DNA of 40,690 nucleotides, taken from Staphylococcus shinii. Its GTDB lineage: Bacteria; Bacillota; Bacilli; Staphylococcales; Staphylococcaceae. Both the position numbers and the translations under genes were made by a program. Positions 10,810 to 22,086 of the stretch are shown here, in pieces (positions within the stretch are counted from its first letter, which is position 1; the number at the start of each line of letters is the position of its first letter). Location: positions 1 to 40,690 of the forward strand of contig NZ_JAGEVL010000009.1 in assembly GCF_017583065.1 (NCBI RefSeq), given 5' to 3'. The notes beneath the pieces are model-generated. The model did no database searches. It was not told the DNA's origin and was given only the letters and a program-made list of their open reading frames with translations.

Positions 10810-13272
10810 ATGCTATTTGGTAGACTAACAGAACGTGCTCAACGCGTACTGGCACATGCTCAAGAAGAAGCAATACGCTTAAATCATTCAAATATTGGAA
10901 CTGAACATTTACTTTTAGGTTTAATGAAAGAGCCGGAAGGTATTGCTGCTAAAGTTTTAGAAACATTTGATATTACTGAAGAAAAAGTAGTTGAAGAAGT
11001 AGAAAAATTAATCGGCCATGGTCAAGAACAAATGGGCGCATTACACTATACACCTCGTGCGAAAAAAGTAATTGAATTATCAATGGATGAAGCTAGAAAA
11101 TTACACCATAATTTCGTAGGAACAGAGCATATCTTACTTGGATTAATCAGAGAAAATGAAGGAGTGGCAGCTCGTGTGTTTGCAAACTTAGATTTAAATA
11201 TTACGAAAGCGCGCGCACAAGTTGTTAAAGCTTTAGGCAGTCCAGAAACAAGTAATAAAAATGCTCAAGCTAATAAATCTAATAATACACCAACACTAGA
11301 CAGTCTTGCTCGTGACTTAACAGTTATCGCAAAAGATGGCACTTTAGACCCTGTCATTGGTAGAGAAAAAGAAATTACAAGAGTCATTGAAGTTTTAAGT
11401 CGTCGTACTAAGAACAACCCTGTATTAATTGGTGAACCGGGTGTTGGTAAAACTGCGATTGCTGAAGGCTTAGCTCAAGCCATTGTTAATAACGAAGTAC
11501 CTGAAACGCTTAAAGGTAAGCGCGTAATGTCACTAGATATGGGGACAGTTGTTGCTGGAACAAAATATCGTGGCGAGTTTGAAGAACGTTTGAAAAAAGT
11601 AATGGAAGAAATCCATCAAGCAGGTAATGTAGTATTATTCATTGATGAATTACACACATTAGTAGGTGCAGGTGGTGCAGAAGGTGCTATAGATGCATCT
11701 AATATTCTGAAACCAGCATTAGCTCGTGGCGAATTACAATGTATCGGTGCAACTACTTTAGATGAATACCGTAAAAACATTGAAAAAGATGCAGCGCTTG
11801 AACGTCGTTTCCAACCTGTTCAAGTTGGTGAACCAACTGTCGAAGATACAATTGAAATTTTAAAAGGATTACGTGACCGTTATGAAGCGCATCATCGTAT
11901 TAACATTTCAGATCAAGCTTTAGAATCAGCTGCTAAATTAAGTCACCGTTATATTTCAGATCGTTTCTTACCAGACAAAGCGATAGATTTAATTGATGAA
12001 GCAAGTTCTAAAGTAAGACTTAAGAGTCATACAACACCACCAAACTTAAAAGAAATTGAACAACAAATAGAACAAGTTAAGAATGAAAAAGATGCAGCTG
12101 TTCATGCTCAAGAGTTTGAAAATGCAGCAAACTTGCGCGATAAACAAACAAAATTAGAAAAACAATATGAAGAAGCAAATAACAACTGGAAAAATTCTCA
12201 AAATGGTGATAACACATCTCTATCAGAAGAAGATATTGGTGAAGTCATCGCTGGTTGGACAGGAATCCCATTAACAAAAATTAATGAAACAGAATCAGAC
12301 CGTCTGCTTAACTTAGAAGACACACTTCACAATAGAGTGATTGGTCAAAAAGATGCCGTTACATCTATTAGTAAAGCAGTTAGACGTGCTAGAGCTGGAT
12401 TGAAAGATCCTAAACGTCCTATCGGTAGCTTTATCTTCTTAGGACCAACAGGTGTAGGTAAAACTGAATTAGCACGTGCATTAGCTGAGTCTATGTTCGG
12501 TGAAGATGATGCAATGATCCGAGTTGATATGAGTGAGTTTATGGAAAAACATGCTGTCAGTCGTTTAGTTGGTGCCCCTCCAGGTTATGTAGGTCATGAC
12601 GATGGTGGCCAATTGACTGAAAAAGTAAGACGTAAACCTTACTCAGTAATCTTATTTGATGAAATTGAAAAAGCACACCCTGATGTGTTCAATATTCTGT
12701 TACAAGTATTAGATGATGGTCACTTAACAGATACAAAAGGTCGCCGCGTAGATTTCCGTAATACAGTTATTATTATGACATCTAACGTAGGCGCGCAAGA
12801 ATTACAAGACCAACGTTTTGCTGGTTTTGGAGGCGCGTCTGAAGGCCAAGATTACGAAACAATCCGTAAGACAATGATGAAAGAATTGAAGAACGCATTC
12901 CGTCCAGAATTCTTAAACCGTGTTGATGATATTATCGTATTCCACAAACTTTCTAAAGAAGAATTGAAAGAAATTGTAACTATGATGGTGGATAAACTTA
13001 CAGAACGCCTTTCTGAACAAGATATTAATATTAAGGTTACAGAAGCGGCAAAAGAAAAAATTGCTGAAGAAGGTTATGACCCTGAATATGGTGCTAGACC
13101 ATTAATCCGTGCAATTCAAAAAACAGTTGAAGATAACTTAAGTGAATTAATTTTAGAAGGTAATCAAGTTGAAGGTAAAGAAGTTATAATTAATCATGAC
13201 GGTAAAGAATTTAAGTATGATATTCATGATAGAAAAGATACAACTAAAGATAAAGAAACAACTGAATCTTAA
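10810..13272 (+). CDS. clpC: ClpC, AAA+ unfoldase of the ClpCP protease
   Basis: Hsp100 ATPase that unfolds marked proteins and feeds ClpP. 820 aa. Clp N-domain (about 1-145, two repeats), first AAA+ module with Walker A GEPGVGKT (208-215) and Walker [10 protein letters not shown], a middle domain with a UVR-like coiled coil (about 415-455), second AAA+ module with GPTGVGKT (545-552), and the C-terminal D2-small domain. The last residues form a charged tail. AGGAGG at 10795-10800 precedes ATG 10810. Last gene of the CtsR operon, followed by a strong terminator. Confidence 0.98.
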   Translation: MLFGRLTERAQRVLAHAQEEAIRLNHSNIGTEHLLLGLMKEPEGIAAKVLETFDITEEKVVEEVEKLIGHGQEQMGALHYTPRAKKVIELSMDEARKLHHNFVGTEHILLGLIRENEGVAARVFANLDLNITKARAQVVKALGSPETSNKNAQANKSNNTPTLDSLARDLTVIAKDGTLDPVIGREKEITRVIEVLSRRTKNNPVLIGEPGVGKTAIAEGLAQAIVNNEVPETLKGKRVMSLDMGTVVAGTKYRGEFEERLKKVMEEIHQAGNVVLFIDELHTLVGAGGAEGAIDASNILKPALARGELQCIGATTLDEYRKNIEKDAALERRFQPVQVGEPTVEDTIEILKGLRDRYEAHHRINISDQALESAAKLSHRYISDRFLPDKAIDLIDEASSKVRLKSHTTPPNLKEIEQQIEQVKNEKDAAVHAQEFENAANLRDKQTKLEKQYEEANNNWKNSQNGDNTSLSEEDIGEVIAGWTGIPLTKINETESDRLLNLEDTLHNRVIGQKDAVTSISKAVRRARAGLKDPKRPIGSFIFLGPTGVGKTELARALAESMFGEDDAMIRVDMSEFMEKHAVSRLVGAPPGYVGHDDGGQLTEKVRRKPYSVILFDEIEKAHPDVFNILLQVLDDGHLTDTKGRRVDFRNTVIIMTSNVGAQELQDQRFAGFGGASEGQDYETIRKTMMKELKNAFRPEFLNRVDDIIVFHKLSKEELKEIVTMMVDKLTERLSEQDINIKVTEAAKEKIAEEGYDPEYGARPLIRAIQKTVEDNLSELILEGNQVEGKEVIINHDGKEFKYDIHDRKDTTKDKETTES

Positions 13273-13288
13273 AAGTTAAGTATGAATT

Positions 13289-13345
13289 AAAGCAGTACTT
13301 CTCAAATATGTAAGTGCATATTTGGGGAGTGCTGCTTTGTTTTTT
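13289..13345 (+). terminator. Terminator of the ctsR-clpC operon
   Basis: AAAGCAGTACTTCTCAAATATG pairs, with a few mismatches, with CATATTTGGGGAGTGCTGCTTT around a 6-nt loop, followed by GTTTTTT. It is 16 bp after the clpC stop. Confidence 0.88.
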
Positions 13346-13615
13346 AGAGTTTTATAAACAATAAAGTAGTATTTATATTTATAAACGAGTAATATTTAAA
13401 AAGTCAAAATATAATATCAGTGTTACTATAAACACAAGCGTGGTATTTTATAAAAATAGCTTTTAGCTAAATATTAGAATCTTTAAATTATTAAGATTTT
13501 TAAATAACTATATACGAATATTATTCGATTGAATTGTTTGATTATGAATAAAATTTGTTTTTAAACAGACAGAGGTTTAAAATAGATTTGTTCAATGAAA
13601 GATGGAGGTGCTGTT
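13346..13615 (+). other. AT-rich spacer before radA
   Basis: 270 bp with no gene. It must carry the radA promoter, since a terminator precedes it. The best -35/-10-like pair, TTGAAT (13529) and TAAAAT (13549), is spaced only 14 bp, so I do not call it. The radA ribosome site GGAGGTG lies at 13604-13610. Confidence 0.6.
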
Positions 13616-14986
13616 TTGGCTAAAAAGAAAGTAATTTTTGAATGTATGGCCTGTGGTTACCAGTCTCCAAAGTGGATGGGGAAATGCCCGAATTGTGGTG
13701 GTTGGAACCAAATGGAAGAAATAGTCGAACAAAAGGCCGCGAGTCCAAAACATGGCGTACGCAGTCGAGACAATATTTCTAAAGTACAAAAATTAAATAA
13801 TATTAAACATGAAACAACGCCACGAGTAAAAACAAATTCTGAAGAATTTAATAGAGTGCTTGGTGGCGGTATAGTAAATGGCTCACTTGTATTGATAGGT
13901 GGCGATCCGGGTATCGGTAAGTCTACATTACTTTTACAAATTTGTGCAGCATTATCACAATCTAAAAATGTCCTGTATATTACTGGTGAAGAATCATTAA
14001 ATCAAACGAAATTAAGAGCGGAAAGATTAGACGAAGATTCAAGCGAATTAAATGTGTTTGCTGAAACAGATTTAGAAGTAATACATGAAACAGTTAAACA
14101 ACTTAAACCAGATTTACTTGTAGTAGACTCAATTCAAACTATTTTTCATCCAGAAATTAGTTCTGCGCCAGGTTCTGTGTCCCAAGTTAGAGAAAGTACG
14201 CAAAGTTTGATGAATATAGCGAAACAATTAAATATAGCTACATTTATTGTGGGACATGTTACGAAAGAAGGCCAAATAGCTGGCCCGCGTTTACTGGAAC
14301 ATATGGTAGATACAGTCCTATACTTTGAAGGTGATGAGCATCACGCGTATCGTATTTTAAGAGCAGTTAAAAACCGTTTTGGTTCTACAAACGAGATGGG
14401 CATCTTCGAAATGAAACAAACTGGGCTAAAAGGCGTGAAAAACCCCTCAGAAATGTTCCTTGAAGAACGATCAACTAATGTGCCTGGTTCGACCATTGTT
14501 TCTACGATGGAAGGTACAAGACCATTACTTATAGAAGTACAAGCATTAGTGACACCTACTACATTTAATAATCCAAGACGTATGGCCACGGGCATCGATC
14601 ATAATAGATTGAGCTTACTGATGGCAGTATTGGAAAAGAAAGAGAATTATTTACTACAACAACAAGATGCTTATATTAAAGTGGCAGGAGGCGTACGTTT
14701 AACAGAACCAGCTGTAGATTTAGGTATTGTTGTTGCGACTGCTTCAAGTTTCAAAGATTTAACGGTCGACGGTTTAGACTGTTTTATTGGAGAAGTAGGG
14801 CTTACAGGAGAAGTTAGACGTGTTTCACGTATAGAACAACGTGTACAAGAAGCAGAAAAATTAGGGTTTAAGCGTGTGATTATTCCGGAATCAAATATAG
14901 GTGGATGGCAATTTCCAAATGACATCAAGGTCATAGGTGTTAAAAATGTCCATGAAGCATTAAAATATGCACTAACCAAACATTAA
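13616..14986 (+). CDS. radA: RadA (Sms), DNA repair/recombination branch-migration ATPase
   Basis: RecA-like protein that unwinds or extends recombination intermediates. 456 aa from TTG 13616. N-terminal zinc finger C10-C13/C24-C27 (CMACGYQ, CPNCGGW), Walker [11 protein letters not shown] (95-104), the RadA signature KNRFG (252-256), and a C-terminal Lon-protease-like domain (about 275-456) without proteolysis expected. The TTG sits 5 nt after GGAGGTG. A possible ATG at 13595 would put that ribosome site inside the gene, and it would add residues before the [10 protein letters not shown] start known in staphylococci. Probably co-transcribed with the next gene (80-bp gap). Confidence 0.95.
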   Translation: MAKKKVIFECMACGYQSPKWMGKCPNCGGWNQMEEIVEQKAASPKHGVRSRDNISKVQKLNNIKHETTPRVKTNSEEFNRVLGGGIVNGSLVLIGGDPGIGKSTLLLQICAALSQSKNVLYITGEESLNQTKLRAERLDEDSSELNVFAETDLEVIHETVKQLKPDLLVVDSIQTIFHPEISSAPGSVSQVRESTQSLMNIAKQLNIATFIVGHVTKEGQIAGPRLLEHMVDTVLYFEGDEHHAYRILRAVKNRFGSTNEMGIFEMKQTGLKGVKNPSEMFLEERSTNVPGSTIVSTMEGTRPLLIEVQALVTPTTFNNPRRMATGIDHNRLSLLMAVLEKKENYLLQQQDAYIKVAGGVRLTEPAVDLGIVVATASSFKDLTVDGLDCFIGEVGLTGEVRRVSRIEQRVQEAEKLGFKRVIIPESNIGGWQFPNDIKVIGVKNVHEALKYALTKH

Positions 14987-15066
14987 TTTAAAAACACAAA
15001 GCTATTTAGGCTAAGTATAAAATATATTTGGCCTAAATGACTTTCTTAAGGAAGGTGAGTTAACCT

Positions 15067-16125
15067 GTGAACATGATAAGACTCATTGTTATCTTGTGCT
15101 ATATTATCTTGGGTGCAAGTATAGGTGTGTATCTGTTACCAGAGGTAGTCAATGACGCTGGTCTAAATCATTTACCCCTATTAACAAATACTTATTTCAA
15201 TGGGCTACTAGGGATTATTATATTCTTTTTAATCTTTGGTTGGTTTATTAAAAAAGCAACATATGCTTTAAAAGAATTAGAACAAACAATTATGCGTCAA
15301 AGTGCAGTAGAAATATTATTTGCTACAATTGGACTAATGATCGGTTTATTAATTTCTGTTATGATATCTTTTATTTTTCAAATTATCGGCAATAATATCA
15401 TTAATCATTTTGTGCCAATTATAGTTACAATCATTTTAGGTTATTTCGGCTTTCAATTTGGTTTGCGAAAACGTGATGAAATGTTACTATTTTTACCAGA
15501 AAATATGGCGCGTTCAATGTCAATTAATGCCCGTAACGCGGTGCCTAAAATTATTGATACAAGTGCTATTATCGACGGCCGTATATTAGATATTATCGAG
15601 TGTGGCTTTATTGATGGAGAAATATTAATTCCTCAAGGTGTTATTAATGAGCTTCAAGTCGTTGCAGATGCGAATGACAGTGTGAAGCGGGAAAAAGGCC
15701 AAAGAGGTTTAGATATACTAAATGAATTATATGATACAAATCATCCAACAAGAATCATTCATCCAACTAAGTCTCATAGTGATATAGACGCGATGTTAAT
15801 TAAATTAGCACAACATTATAGAGCACATATTATAACGACAGATTTTAATCTTAATAAAGTGTGCCATGTTCAAGGTATTCAAGCGTTAAATGTTAATGAT
15901 CTATCTGAAGCAATTAAACCTTCAGTACATCAAGGTGATCGTTTTAAGCTACTGCTTACGAAAATGGGTAAAGAGTCTGGTCAAGCAGTAGGTTATTTAG
16001 ACGATGGTACGATGGTTGTTGTAGATAATGCTAAAAAACATATTGGTGAACATATCGATTTAGAAGTAATAAGTTTGTTACAAACTTCTTCGGGTCGAAT
16101 TATTTTTGCTAAAAAAATAAATTAA
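15067..16125 (+). CDS. Membrane-anchored PIN/TRAM domain protein (YacL type)
   Basis: 352 aa, putative membrane-bound nuclease of unknown substrate. Four hydrophobic segments (about 4-23, 46-63, 83-105 and 113-132), then a PIN nuclease domain (about 161-285) starting KIIDTSAIIDGRILD with its conserved aspartates and TTDFNLNKV near its end. A C-terminal TRAM RNA-binding domain (about 290-352) includes GQAVGYLDDGTMVVV. The start is GTG 15067, placed 8 nt after a GGTGAG ribosome site; ATG 15073 is the alternative. A hairpin ATTTAGGC/GCCTAAAT (about 15005-15040) lies between radA and this gene. The order radA-yacL-gltX is conserved in Firmicutes. Its role is not established from the sequence. Confidence 0.9.
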   Translation: MNMIRLIVILCYIILGASIGVYLLPEVVNDAGLNHLPLLTNTYFNGLLGIIIFFLIFGWFIKKATYALKELEQTIMRQSAVEILFATIGLMIGLLISVMISFIFQIIGNNIINHFVPIIVTIILGYFGFQFGLRKRDEMLLFLPENMARSMSINARNAVPKIIDTSAIIDGRILDIIECGFIDGEILIPQGVINELQVVADANDSVKREKGQRGLDILNELYDTNHPTRIIHPTKSHSDIDAMLIKLAQHYRAHIITTDFNLNKVCHVQGIQALNVNDLSEAIKPSVHQGDRFKLLLTKMGKESGQAVGYLDDGTMVVVDNAKKHIGEHIDLEVISLLQTSSGRIIFAKKIN

Positions 16126-16133
16126 TTCATAAG

Positions 16134-16197
16134 TAAAGGTTTCGTATATAATTGTAGCGCTTACAGTTACAATTTCATATGAAACCTTTATTTTTTT
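16134..16197 (+). terminator. Terminator after the PIN/TRAM gene
   Basis: A long imperfect hairpin, TAAAGGTTTCGTATATAAT and ATTTCATATGAAACCTTTA arms plus inner AATTGTA/TACAATT pairing, followed by seven T. It ends the radA transcript and separates it from gltX. Confidence 0.88.
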
Positions 16198-16559
16198 GTA
16201 AATAAACGTCTTGAAAAAATAAGTAGAACTATAGGATAATTTAAGCACAGAGATATCATATTACTAGTTAAAGTGCTACAATAGATAGCGAAATTGTATT
16301 TCTATAAAGGTGAATTGTTTATTCTTTTGTATAAAATTATGCAAAGTGCTTTTCATATAGGATACTTTAAAAAATTATAAGCTATGGTATGATTAATAAG
16401 CGATAAATCATAAACTTATTAATAGTTGAGCGTTATTTTCTTGGTGAACTACGCATAGACGAGTTAACACACGTTCGGCCTATTTACTGTGTGAATTTGT
16501 GTAATCTGAATATTAACTTAACCAATAAAAAATAAACATTTAAAACGGGAGTGAACATA
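16198..16559 (+). promoter_or_regulatory. gltX upstream region with candidate promoters
   Basis: 362 bp without a gene. Candidate promoters are TTGAAA (16211-16216), N18, GATAAT (16235-16240), and an extended -10 TGGTATGAT (16385-16393) with a poor -35. A weak dyad, AACACAC and GTGTG (about 16468-16494), lies in the leader. I looked for a T-box core (GGTGG..ACCGCG) and found none, so glutamate T-box control is not supported. The ribosome site GGGAGTG is at 16547-16553. Confidence 0.5.
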
Positions 16560-18014
16560 ATGAGTGATCGTGTAAGAGTGAGATATGCGCCAAGTCCAAC
16601 AGGTTATTTGCATATCGGTAACGCAAGAACTGCATTATTTAACTATTTATTTGCTAAACATTATGACGGAGATTTTGTAATTCGTATTGAAGATACGGAT
16701 AGTAAACGTAACTTAGCGGATGGAGAATCATCACAATTTGATAACTTAAAATGGTTAGGCATAGAATGGGATGAGTCTGTAGATAAAGATAAGGGTTATG
16801 GTCCTTATCGTCAGTCAGAACGGGAGGAAATTTATAACCCGTTAATTCAGCAATTATTAGATGAAGATAAAGCCTATAAATGTTATATGACAGAAGATGA
16901 ATTAGAAGAAGAACGTGAACAACAAATCGCACGTGGTGAAATGCCACGTTATGGTGGTAAACACGCGCACTTGACAGAAGAAGAACGTCAACAGTTCGAA
17001 GCTGAAGGTCGTCAACCATCTATACGTTTCCGTGTACCAAAAGATACAACCTTCTCATTTGATGACATGGTAAAAGGCGAAATTTCATTTGATTCAAATA
17101 ATATGGGTGATTGGGTTATCGTTAAGAAAGATGGCGTTCCTACGTATAATTTTGCTGTAGCAATAGATGATCATTATATGGAAATTTCTGATGTTATTCG
17201 TGGAGATGACCATATCTCTAACACGCCAAAACAGTTGATGATTTTCGAAACATTTGGGTGGGAAGCGCCTAGGTTTGCTCATATGTCACTTATCGTTAAT
17301 GAAGAACGTAAAAAATTAAGTAAACGTGATGGACAAATTTTACAATTTATCGAACAATATCGTGATTTAGGTTATCTACCAGAAGCATTATTTAACTTTA
17401 TTACATTGTTAGGCTGGTCACCAGAAGGTGAAGATGAAATCTATTCTCCAGAAGAATTTATTAAGATTTTTGATGAAAAACGTTTATCTAAGTCGCCAGC
17501 ATTTTTCGATAAACAGAAACTAGCTTGGGTTAATAACCAATATATGAAGCAAAAAGACAGTGAAACGGTATTTGAATTAGCGTTACCACACCTTATTAAA
17601 GCAGAGTTAATTCCTGAAAACCCAACAGAAGAAGATTTAGACTGGGGACGTAAACTTGTAGCGCTTTATCAAAAAGAAATGAGTTATGCTGGAGAAATTG
17701 TACCTTTATCAGAACTATTCTTCCGCGACGAACAAATTTTAGGTGACGACGAGCAAGAAGTGATTAATGGTGAACAAGTACCTGAACTTATGAACCATTT
17801 ATACGGTAAATTAGAAGCACTTGAGCCATTTGAAGCGGCTGAAATTAAAAAAACAATCAAAGAAGTTCAAAAAGAGACAGGTATTAAAGGTAAACAATTA
17901 TTTATGCCTATCCGTGTAGCTGTGACTGGCCAAATGCATGGCCCTGAACTTCCGAATACTATTGAAGTTTTAGGTAGAGAAAAAGTATTGTCTCGCTTAA
18001 AAAAATACGTTTAA
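16560..18014 (+). CDS. gltX: Glutamyl-tRNA synthetase
   Basis: Class Ic synthetase charging tRNA-Glu. In Gram-positives it usually also mischarges tRNA-Gln for later amidation. 484 aa. HIGH-type motif in [14 protein letters not shown] (HIGN 18-21), KMSKS-type KLSKR (252-256), and a C-terminal anticodon-binding helical domain. ATG 16560 is chosen over GTG 16551 because the GTG overlaps the GGGAGTG ribosome site. Single-gene unit: a terminator lies upstream and a new promoter plus T-box lies downstream. Its place next to cysE-cysS is the usual Firmicute order. Confidence 0.97.
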   Translation: MSDRVRVRYAPSPTGYLHIGNARTALFNYLFAKHYDGDFVIRIEDTDSKRNLADGESSQFDNLKWLGIEWDESVDKDKGYGPYRQSEREEIYNPLIQQLLDEDKAYKCYMTEDELEEEREQQIARGEMPRYGGKHAHLTEEERQQFEAEGRQPSIRFRVPKDTTFSFDDMVKGEISFDSNNMGDWVIVKKDGVPTYNFAVAIDDHYMEISDVIRGDDHISNTPKQLMIFETFGWEAPRFAHMSLIVNEERKKLSKRDGQILQFIEQYRDLGYLPEALFNFITLLGWSPEGEDEIYSPEEFIKIFDEKRLSKSPAFFDKQKLAWVNNQYMKQKDSETVFELALPHLIKAELIPENPTEEDLDWGRKLVALYQKEMSYAGEIVPLSELFFRDEQILGDDEQEVINGEQVPELMNHLYGKLEALEPFEAAEIKKTIKEVQKETGIKGKQLFMPIRVAVTGQMHGPELPNTIEVLGREKVLSRLKKYV

Positions 18015-18057
18015 AGTAAAGTTGTGACATGTAAAGATTGTGTTAAATAGATAACAC

Positions 18058-18086
18058 TTGAAAAATTACATCAAACAACCTATGAT
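18058..18086 (+). promoter_or_regulatory. Promoter of the cysE-cysS operon
   Basis: TTGAAA (18058-18063), 17-bp spacer, TATGAT (18081-18086). It sits just before the T-box leader, so transcription should start near 18092. Confidence 0.85.
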
Positions 18087-18104
18087 TAACATTGAAAATG
18101 GCAA

Positions 18105-18340
18105 AGGATTAGTACGTGATGGAAGTGTATAGAGAGTGTGCGGTAGCTGCAAGCACATCACTGAAATTGTGGAATGCACCTTTGTACAAATAAACTAAAT
18201 AAACTATAAAGATTAAACAAAAGTCGTTTAACTTTGGGTAATTGCGAATGCATTTAAACAAGTGACTGTGTTTAAAATAAGAGTGGAACCGTGCTAAAGC
18301 AAAAGCGCCTCTAACAATTTTAGTTAGAGGCGCTTTTTTA
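18105..18340 (+). ncRNA. Cysteine T-box riboswitch
   Basis: Leader RNA that reads uncharged tRNA-Cys. Stem I is closed by AGTAC near 18110 and GTAC near 18184. The specifier codon is TGC (Cys) at 18175-18177 in the usual GAA-TGC-ACC setting on the 3' side of stem I. The T-box core GAGTGGAACCGTGCTAA is at 18281-18296. The terminator is AGCGCCTCTAAC (18304-18315) with GTTAGAGGCGCT (18323-18334) and a T run. Uncharged tRNA-Cys would favour the antiterminator and allow cysE-cysS expression. Confidence 0.95.
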
Positions 18341-18357
18341 ATAAGGAGGTAGCAACC

Positions 18358-19008
18358 TTGTTTAAAATTTTGAAAAGAATTAAAGATGATGTGAATATGG
18401 TGTTTGAACAAGACCCAGCTGCGCGTACTACGTTAGAAGTCGTTACATCTTATGCAGGTGTACATGCAGTTTGGAGCCATTTGATTGCACATGAGCTGTA
18501 CAAAAAGAAAAAGTACGTATTGGCAAGACTCATTTCTCAAGTCACACGTTTTTTTACAGGCATTGAGATACATCCAGGTGCCCAAATTGGTAGACGTTTG
18601 TTTATCGATCATGGCATGGGCGTAGTCATTGGAGAAACATGTCGTATTGGTGATAACGTAACGATTTATCAAGGCGTAACGTTAGGCGGCACGGGTAAAG
18701 AAAAAGGAAAACGCCACCCAGATATTGGTGATAACGTATTAATTGCTGCGGGAGCAAAAGTGCTTGGTAATATAACAATTAATGCTAACGTGAATATTGG
18801 AGCTAATTCAGTAGTGTTAAATTCAGTGCCAAGTTATTCAACAGTAGTAGGAATACCAGGACATATCGTGAAACAAGATGGTAGACGTATCGGGAAAACG
18901 TTTGATCATCGTAATTTACCTGACCCAATTTACGAGCAATTAAAAGAATTAGAAAAACAACTTGAGAAAACAAGAAATGGAGAGATTCAAGATGATTACA
19001 TTATATAA
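18358..19008 (+). CDS. cysE: Serine O-acetyltransferase
   Basis: First step of cysteine synthesis: serine plus acetyl-CoA gives O-acetylserine. 216 aa. N-terminal helices, then a left-handed beta-helix of hexapeptide repeats (about 68-175). The catalytic Asp84-His85 is in [13 protein letters not shown], and the acetyl-CoA loop is [12 protein letters not shown]. The start is TTG 18358, 8 nt after AAGGAGG (18343-18349); another in-frame TTG (18370) is possible but too far from that site. Expression is gated by the cysteine T-box. Its last 17 nt overlap cysS. Confidence 0.95.
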   Translation: MFKILKRIKDDVNMVFEQDPAARTTLEVVTSYAGVHAVWSHLIAHELYKKKKYVLARLISQVTRFFTGIEIHPGAQIGRRLFIDHGMGVVIGETCRIGDNVTIYQGVTLGGTGKEKGKRHPDIGDNVLIAAGAKVLGNITINANVNIGANSVVLNSVPSYSTVVGIPGHIVKQDGRRIGKTFDHRNLPDPIYEQLKELEKQLEKTRNGEIQDDYII

Positions 19009-20392
19009 TACATTAACACGTCAAAAAGAGACGTTCGAACCTATTGAACCAGGTAAAGTGAGAATGTATGTTTGTGGACCAACTGTATATAATTACATTC
19101 ATATTGGTAATGCAAGACCAGCAATAAACTATGACGTAGTTAGAAGATATTTTGAGTATCAAGGTTATGAAGTGATTTATGTATCTAACTTCACTGATGT
19201 TGATGATAAATTAATTAAACGTTCTAAAGAATTGGATGAATCAGTTGAAACAATTGCGGATCGTTACATCGAAGCGTTTTATGAAGACGTAGGTGCTTTA
19301 AATGTAAAAAAAGCAACATCTAATCCACGTGTGATGAATCACATGGGCGATATAATCAAGTTTATAAAAGAGCTTGTGGACGAAGGCTATGCATATGAAA
19401 GTGGTGGCGATGTTTATTTTAGAACACGTAAATTTGAGGATTATGGCAAATTAAGTCATCAATCACTTAATGACCTTAAAGTAGGCGCACGTATTGAACA
19501 GGGTGAACAAAAAGAAGACGCATTAGATTTCACATTATGGAAAAAAGCGAAACCGGGCGAGATAAGCTGGGAGAGTCCATTTGGAGAAGGTAGACCAGGT
19601 TGGCATATTGAATGTTCAGTTATGGCATACCATGAACTTGGTGCGACAATTGATATTCACGCAGGTGGTACAGATTTACAATTCCCACACCATGAAAATG
19701 AAATTGCGCAGTCAGAAGCACATAACCATGCTCCTTTTGCTAATTATTGGATGCATAATGGATTTATAAACATAGATAATGAAAAAATGAGTAAGTCATT
19801 AGGTAACTTTGTATTAGTACATGACATTATTAAACAAATTGACCCAGATGTTCTACGCTTTTTCATGATTAGCGTACACTATAGAAGCCCAATCAACTAT
19901 AATATGGAACTTGTTGAAGCGGCGAAAAGTGGTTTAGAACGTGTGCGTAATAGTTATCAAGCTATTGAAGAACGCGAAGCAATTGCGACAGATGTAGAGG
20001 ATCAATCTGCATATATTACTGAAATCGATAATATTTTAAGACAATTTGAAACTGTAATGAACGACGATTTTAATACTGCTAATGCAATTACAGCTTGGTA
20101 TGATTTAGCGAAATTGGCTAATAAATATGTGTTAGAAAATACTACTTCTGTAAAAGTTTTAGCGCGCTTTAAAGAAGTGTACAAAATATTCAGCGATGTC
20201 CTTGGTGTTCCGTTAAAAGATAAGGCAAATGACGAATTATTAGATGAGCAAGTTGAAGCTTTAATAGAAGAAAGAAACAATGCCCGTAAAGAAAAAGACT
20301 TTGCACGCGCTGATGAAATTCGCGACCAATTAAAAGCGCAAAACATTATACTTGAAGACACGGCTCAGGGTGTGAGATTTAAACGTGGCTAA
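18992..20392 (+). CDS. cysS: Cysteinyl-tRNA synthetase
   Basis: Charges tRNA-Cys. 466 aa. Zinc-site Cys28 in [19 protein letters not shown] (37-40), the zinc-ligand segments WHIECSVMA and [11 protein letters not shown], and KMSKS (265-269). ATG 18992 has GGAGAG 7 nt upstream and overlaps the end of cysE by 17 nt, so the two are translationally linked. Under the same T-box as cysE, so synthesis and use of cysteine rise together. Overlaps mrnC by 8 nt. Confidence 0.97.
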   Translation: MITLYNTLTRQKETFEPIEPGKVRMYVCGPTVYNYIHIGNARPAINYDVVRRYFEYQGYEVIYVSNFTDVDDKLIKRSKELDESVETIADRYIEAFYEDVGALNVKKATSNPRVMNHMGDIIKFIKELVDEGYAYESGGDVYFRTRKFEDYGKLSHQSLNDLKVGARIEQGEQKEDALDFTLWKKAKPGEISWESPFGEGRPGWHIECSVMAYHELGATIDIHAGGTDLQFPHHENEIAQSEAHNHAPFANYWMHNGFINIDNEKMSKSLGNFVLVHDIIKQIDPDVLRFFMISVHYRSPINYNMELVEAAKSGLERVRNSYQAIEEREAIATDVEDQSAYITEIDNILRQFETVMNDDFNTANAITAWYDLAKLANKYVLENTTSVKVLARFKEVYKIFSDVLGVPLKDKANDELLDEQVEALIEERNNARKEKDFARADEIRDQLKAQNIILEDTAQGVRFKRG

Positions 20393-20780
20393 TATTGATA
20401 ATAAATTATTAAATCCGCTAACACTTGCCTATATGGGCGATGCAGTTTTAGATCAACACGTAAGGGAATATATTGTACTAAAATTAAAAGCGAAACCTAA
20501 TAGGTTACATCAAGAAGCCAAACGTTATGTCTCTGCTAAAAGTCAGGCACAGACGCTTGAGTTTTTAATGGGAAATGATTGGTTCACTGAAGATGAATTA
20601 GATATTGTTCGTCGAGGTAGAAATGCTAAAAGTTATACTAAAGCTAAAAATACAGATATACAAACATATAGAAAAAGTTCAGGCTTAGAAGCAGTCATTG
20701 GCTATTTATATTTAGAAAAAGAACAAGAACGTTTGACAGCTTTATTGGAAAGCGTCGTACAAAATGTAAACGAAAGGTAG
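20385..20780 (+). CDS. mrnC: Mini-ribonuclease III (23S rRNA maturation)
   Basis: RNase III catalytic domain without the double-stranded RNA-binding domain. In Bacillus it trims 23S rRNA at the stalk formed by its two ends. 131 aa. The active-site motif is [14 protein letters not shown] (Asp19), followed by the RGRNAK and [13 protein letters not shown] segments with the second acidic site. Starts with GTG 20385 inside cysS; I see only a weak ribosome site, so reinitiation after cysS is likely. Confidence 0.94.
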   Translation: MANIDNKLLNPLTLAYMGDAVLDQHVREYIVLKLKAKPNRLHQEAKRYVSAKSQAQTLEFLMGNDWFTEDELDIVRRGRNAKSYTKAKNTDIQTYRKSSGLEAVIGYLYLEKEQERLTALLESVVQNVNER

Positions 20781-20787
20781 TGATAAT

Positions 20788-21537
20788 ATGGAAGAGATCG
20801 TAATCGTTGGGCGACATGCTGTGAAAGAAGCAATCGTTTCAGGGCATACAATTAATAAAATTTTAATTCAAGATACTATCAAAAAAGGCCAAATTAATGA
20901 AATTTTAAAAAAGGCAAATAATAGAAAAATTATAGTTCAATCAGTGCCAAAATCAAAAATTGATGGATTATCTGACTCTCCTCATCAAGGGATAGCAGCT
21001 TATATTGCGCCATACGAATATGCAGATTTTGATGCGTTTTTAGAAAAGCAAAAAGCACAAGATAAACTATCTACGGTATTAATATTAGATGGTTTGGAGG
21101 ATCCGCATAATTTAGGTTCTATCTTGAGAACTGCAGATGCTTCAGGTGTTGATGGCGTCATCATACCTAAGAGACGGTCAGTAGCGTTAACACAAACTGT
21201 AGCTAAAGCATCTACTGGTGCGATTCAACATATACCAGTTATGAGAGTGACCAATTTAGCCAATACAATTGAAACATTAAAAGACAATGGCTATTGGGTT
21301 GTGGGTACAGAAGCGGATAACTCTACGGACTATAGAGAAATGGATGTAGCGATGCCGTTAGCAATCGTTATTGGTAGCGAAGGCCAAGGTATGAGTCGTT
21401 TAGTAAAAGAAAAATGTGACTTTTATATCAATATCCCGATGGTTGGACATGTAAATAGCTTGAACGCCTCTGTAGCAGCGAGTTTAATGATGTACGAGGT
21501 ATTTCGTAAACGTAACAACACTGGAGATAAGACATGA
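20788..21537 (+). CDS. rlmB: 23S rRNA 2'-O-guanosine methyltransferase, TrmH/SpoU family (RlmB-like)
   Basis: SPOUT-fold methyltransferase using S-adenosylmethionine; orthologues methylate G2251 (E. coli numbering) in the 23S P-loop. 249 aa. N-terminal substrate-binding domain (about 1-75). The three SpoU motifs are visible: [29 protein letters not shown] and [16 protein letters not shown]. It is 7 nt after mrnC and overlaps rae1 by 4 nt (ATGA). The exact rRNA target is inferred from family. Confidence 0.9.
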   Translation: MEEIVIVGRHAVKEAIVSGHTINKILIQDTIKKGQINEILKKANNRKIIVQSVPKSKIDGLSDSPHQGIAAYIAPYEYADFDAFLEKQKAQDKLSTVLILDGLEDPHNLGSILRTADASGVDGVIIPKRRSVALTQTVAKASTGAIQHIPVMRVTNLANTIETLKDNGYWVVGTEADNSTDYREMDVAMPLAIVIGSEGQGMSRLVKEKCDFYINIPMVGHVNSLNASVAASLMMYEVFRKRNNTGDKT

Positions 21538-22058
21538 AGGATAGGTACTTAATCATTGATGGATATAATATGATTGGTCATTCGCAGGAATTGAGCCGTA
21601 TTGCGCAAGATAATCTTGAAGAAGCACGTGAACAATTGCTTATAGCGATAGCAAACTACAATGCAGTAATTGCTGATGAAGTGGTCTGTGTTTTTGATGC
21701 TTATGAGCAATCAGGTGCCCATTCTGAATATATGTATCATGGCGTTAAAACGATATTCACCAAAGAAAAAGAAACAGCAGACAGCTATATTGAACGCTAT
21801 GTGTATGACTTATATGATAAGCATACTAGACACATTACAGTTGTCACGAGCGATATGAGTGAACAACATGCAATATTTGGCGCTGGAGCATATCGTGTAT
21901 CTTCACGAGAAATGTGGAGAGACTTAAGAGAAAATGAAATGTCTGTGTCTAAAAAACTAGATGGCTTTAATGAACAAAAGCCGCGAACAAGGATAGAACT
22001 TTCAAATGAAATTTTAGAAGAATTTGAAAAACTTAGACGTGGAGACAATCATCAATAA
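21534..22058 (+). CDS. rae1: Rae1/YacP-type ribosome-dependent mRNA endoribonuclease
   Basis: NYN (PIN-like) nuclease, 174 aa. In Bacillus the orthologue Rae1 (YacP) cuts translated mRNA in the ribosomal A site. Starts [16 protein letters not shown] with the conserved first aspartate. Further acidic sites are in [11 protein letters not shown], and [10 protein letters not shown] and [10 protein letters not shown] follow; the C-terminus is basic. ATG 21534 overlaps the rlmB stop (ATGA). Last gene of the T-box-controlled operon. Confidence 0.88.
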   Translation: MKDRYLIIDGYNMIGHSQELSRIAQDNLEEAREQLLIAIANYNAVIADEVVCVFDAYEQSGAHSEYMYHGVKTIFTKEKETADSYIERYVYDLYDKHTRHITVVTSDMSEQHAIFGAGAYRVSSREMWRDLRENEMSVSKKLDGFNEQKPRTRIELSNEILEEFEKLRRGDNHQ

Positions 22059-22086
22059 AATTATTGTCTACTTGATTTTTTTGCCA

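Noticed and set aside
16198..16559. A T-box for gltX
   Set aside because: No GGTGG..ACCGCG core and no terminator hairpin near the start; only candidate promoters are visible.
18109..18411. 100-codon minus-strand frame
   Set aside because: It lies across the T-box leader and the start of cysE; explained by the riboswitch.
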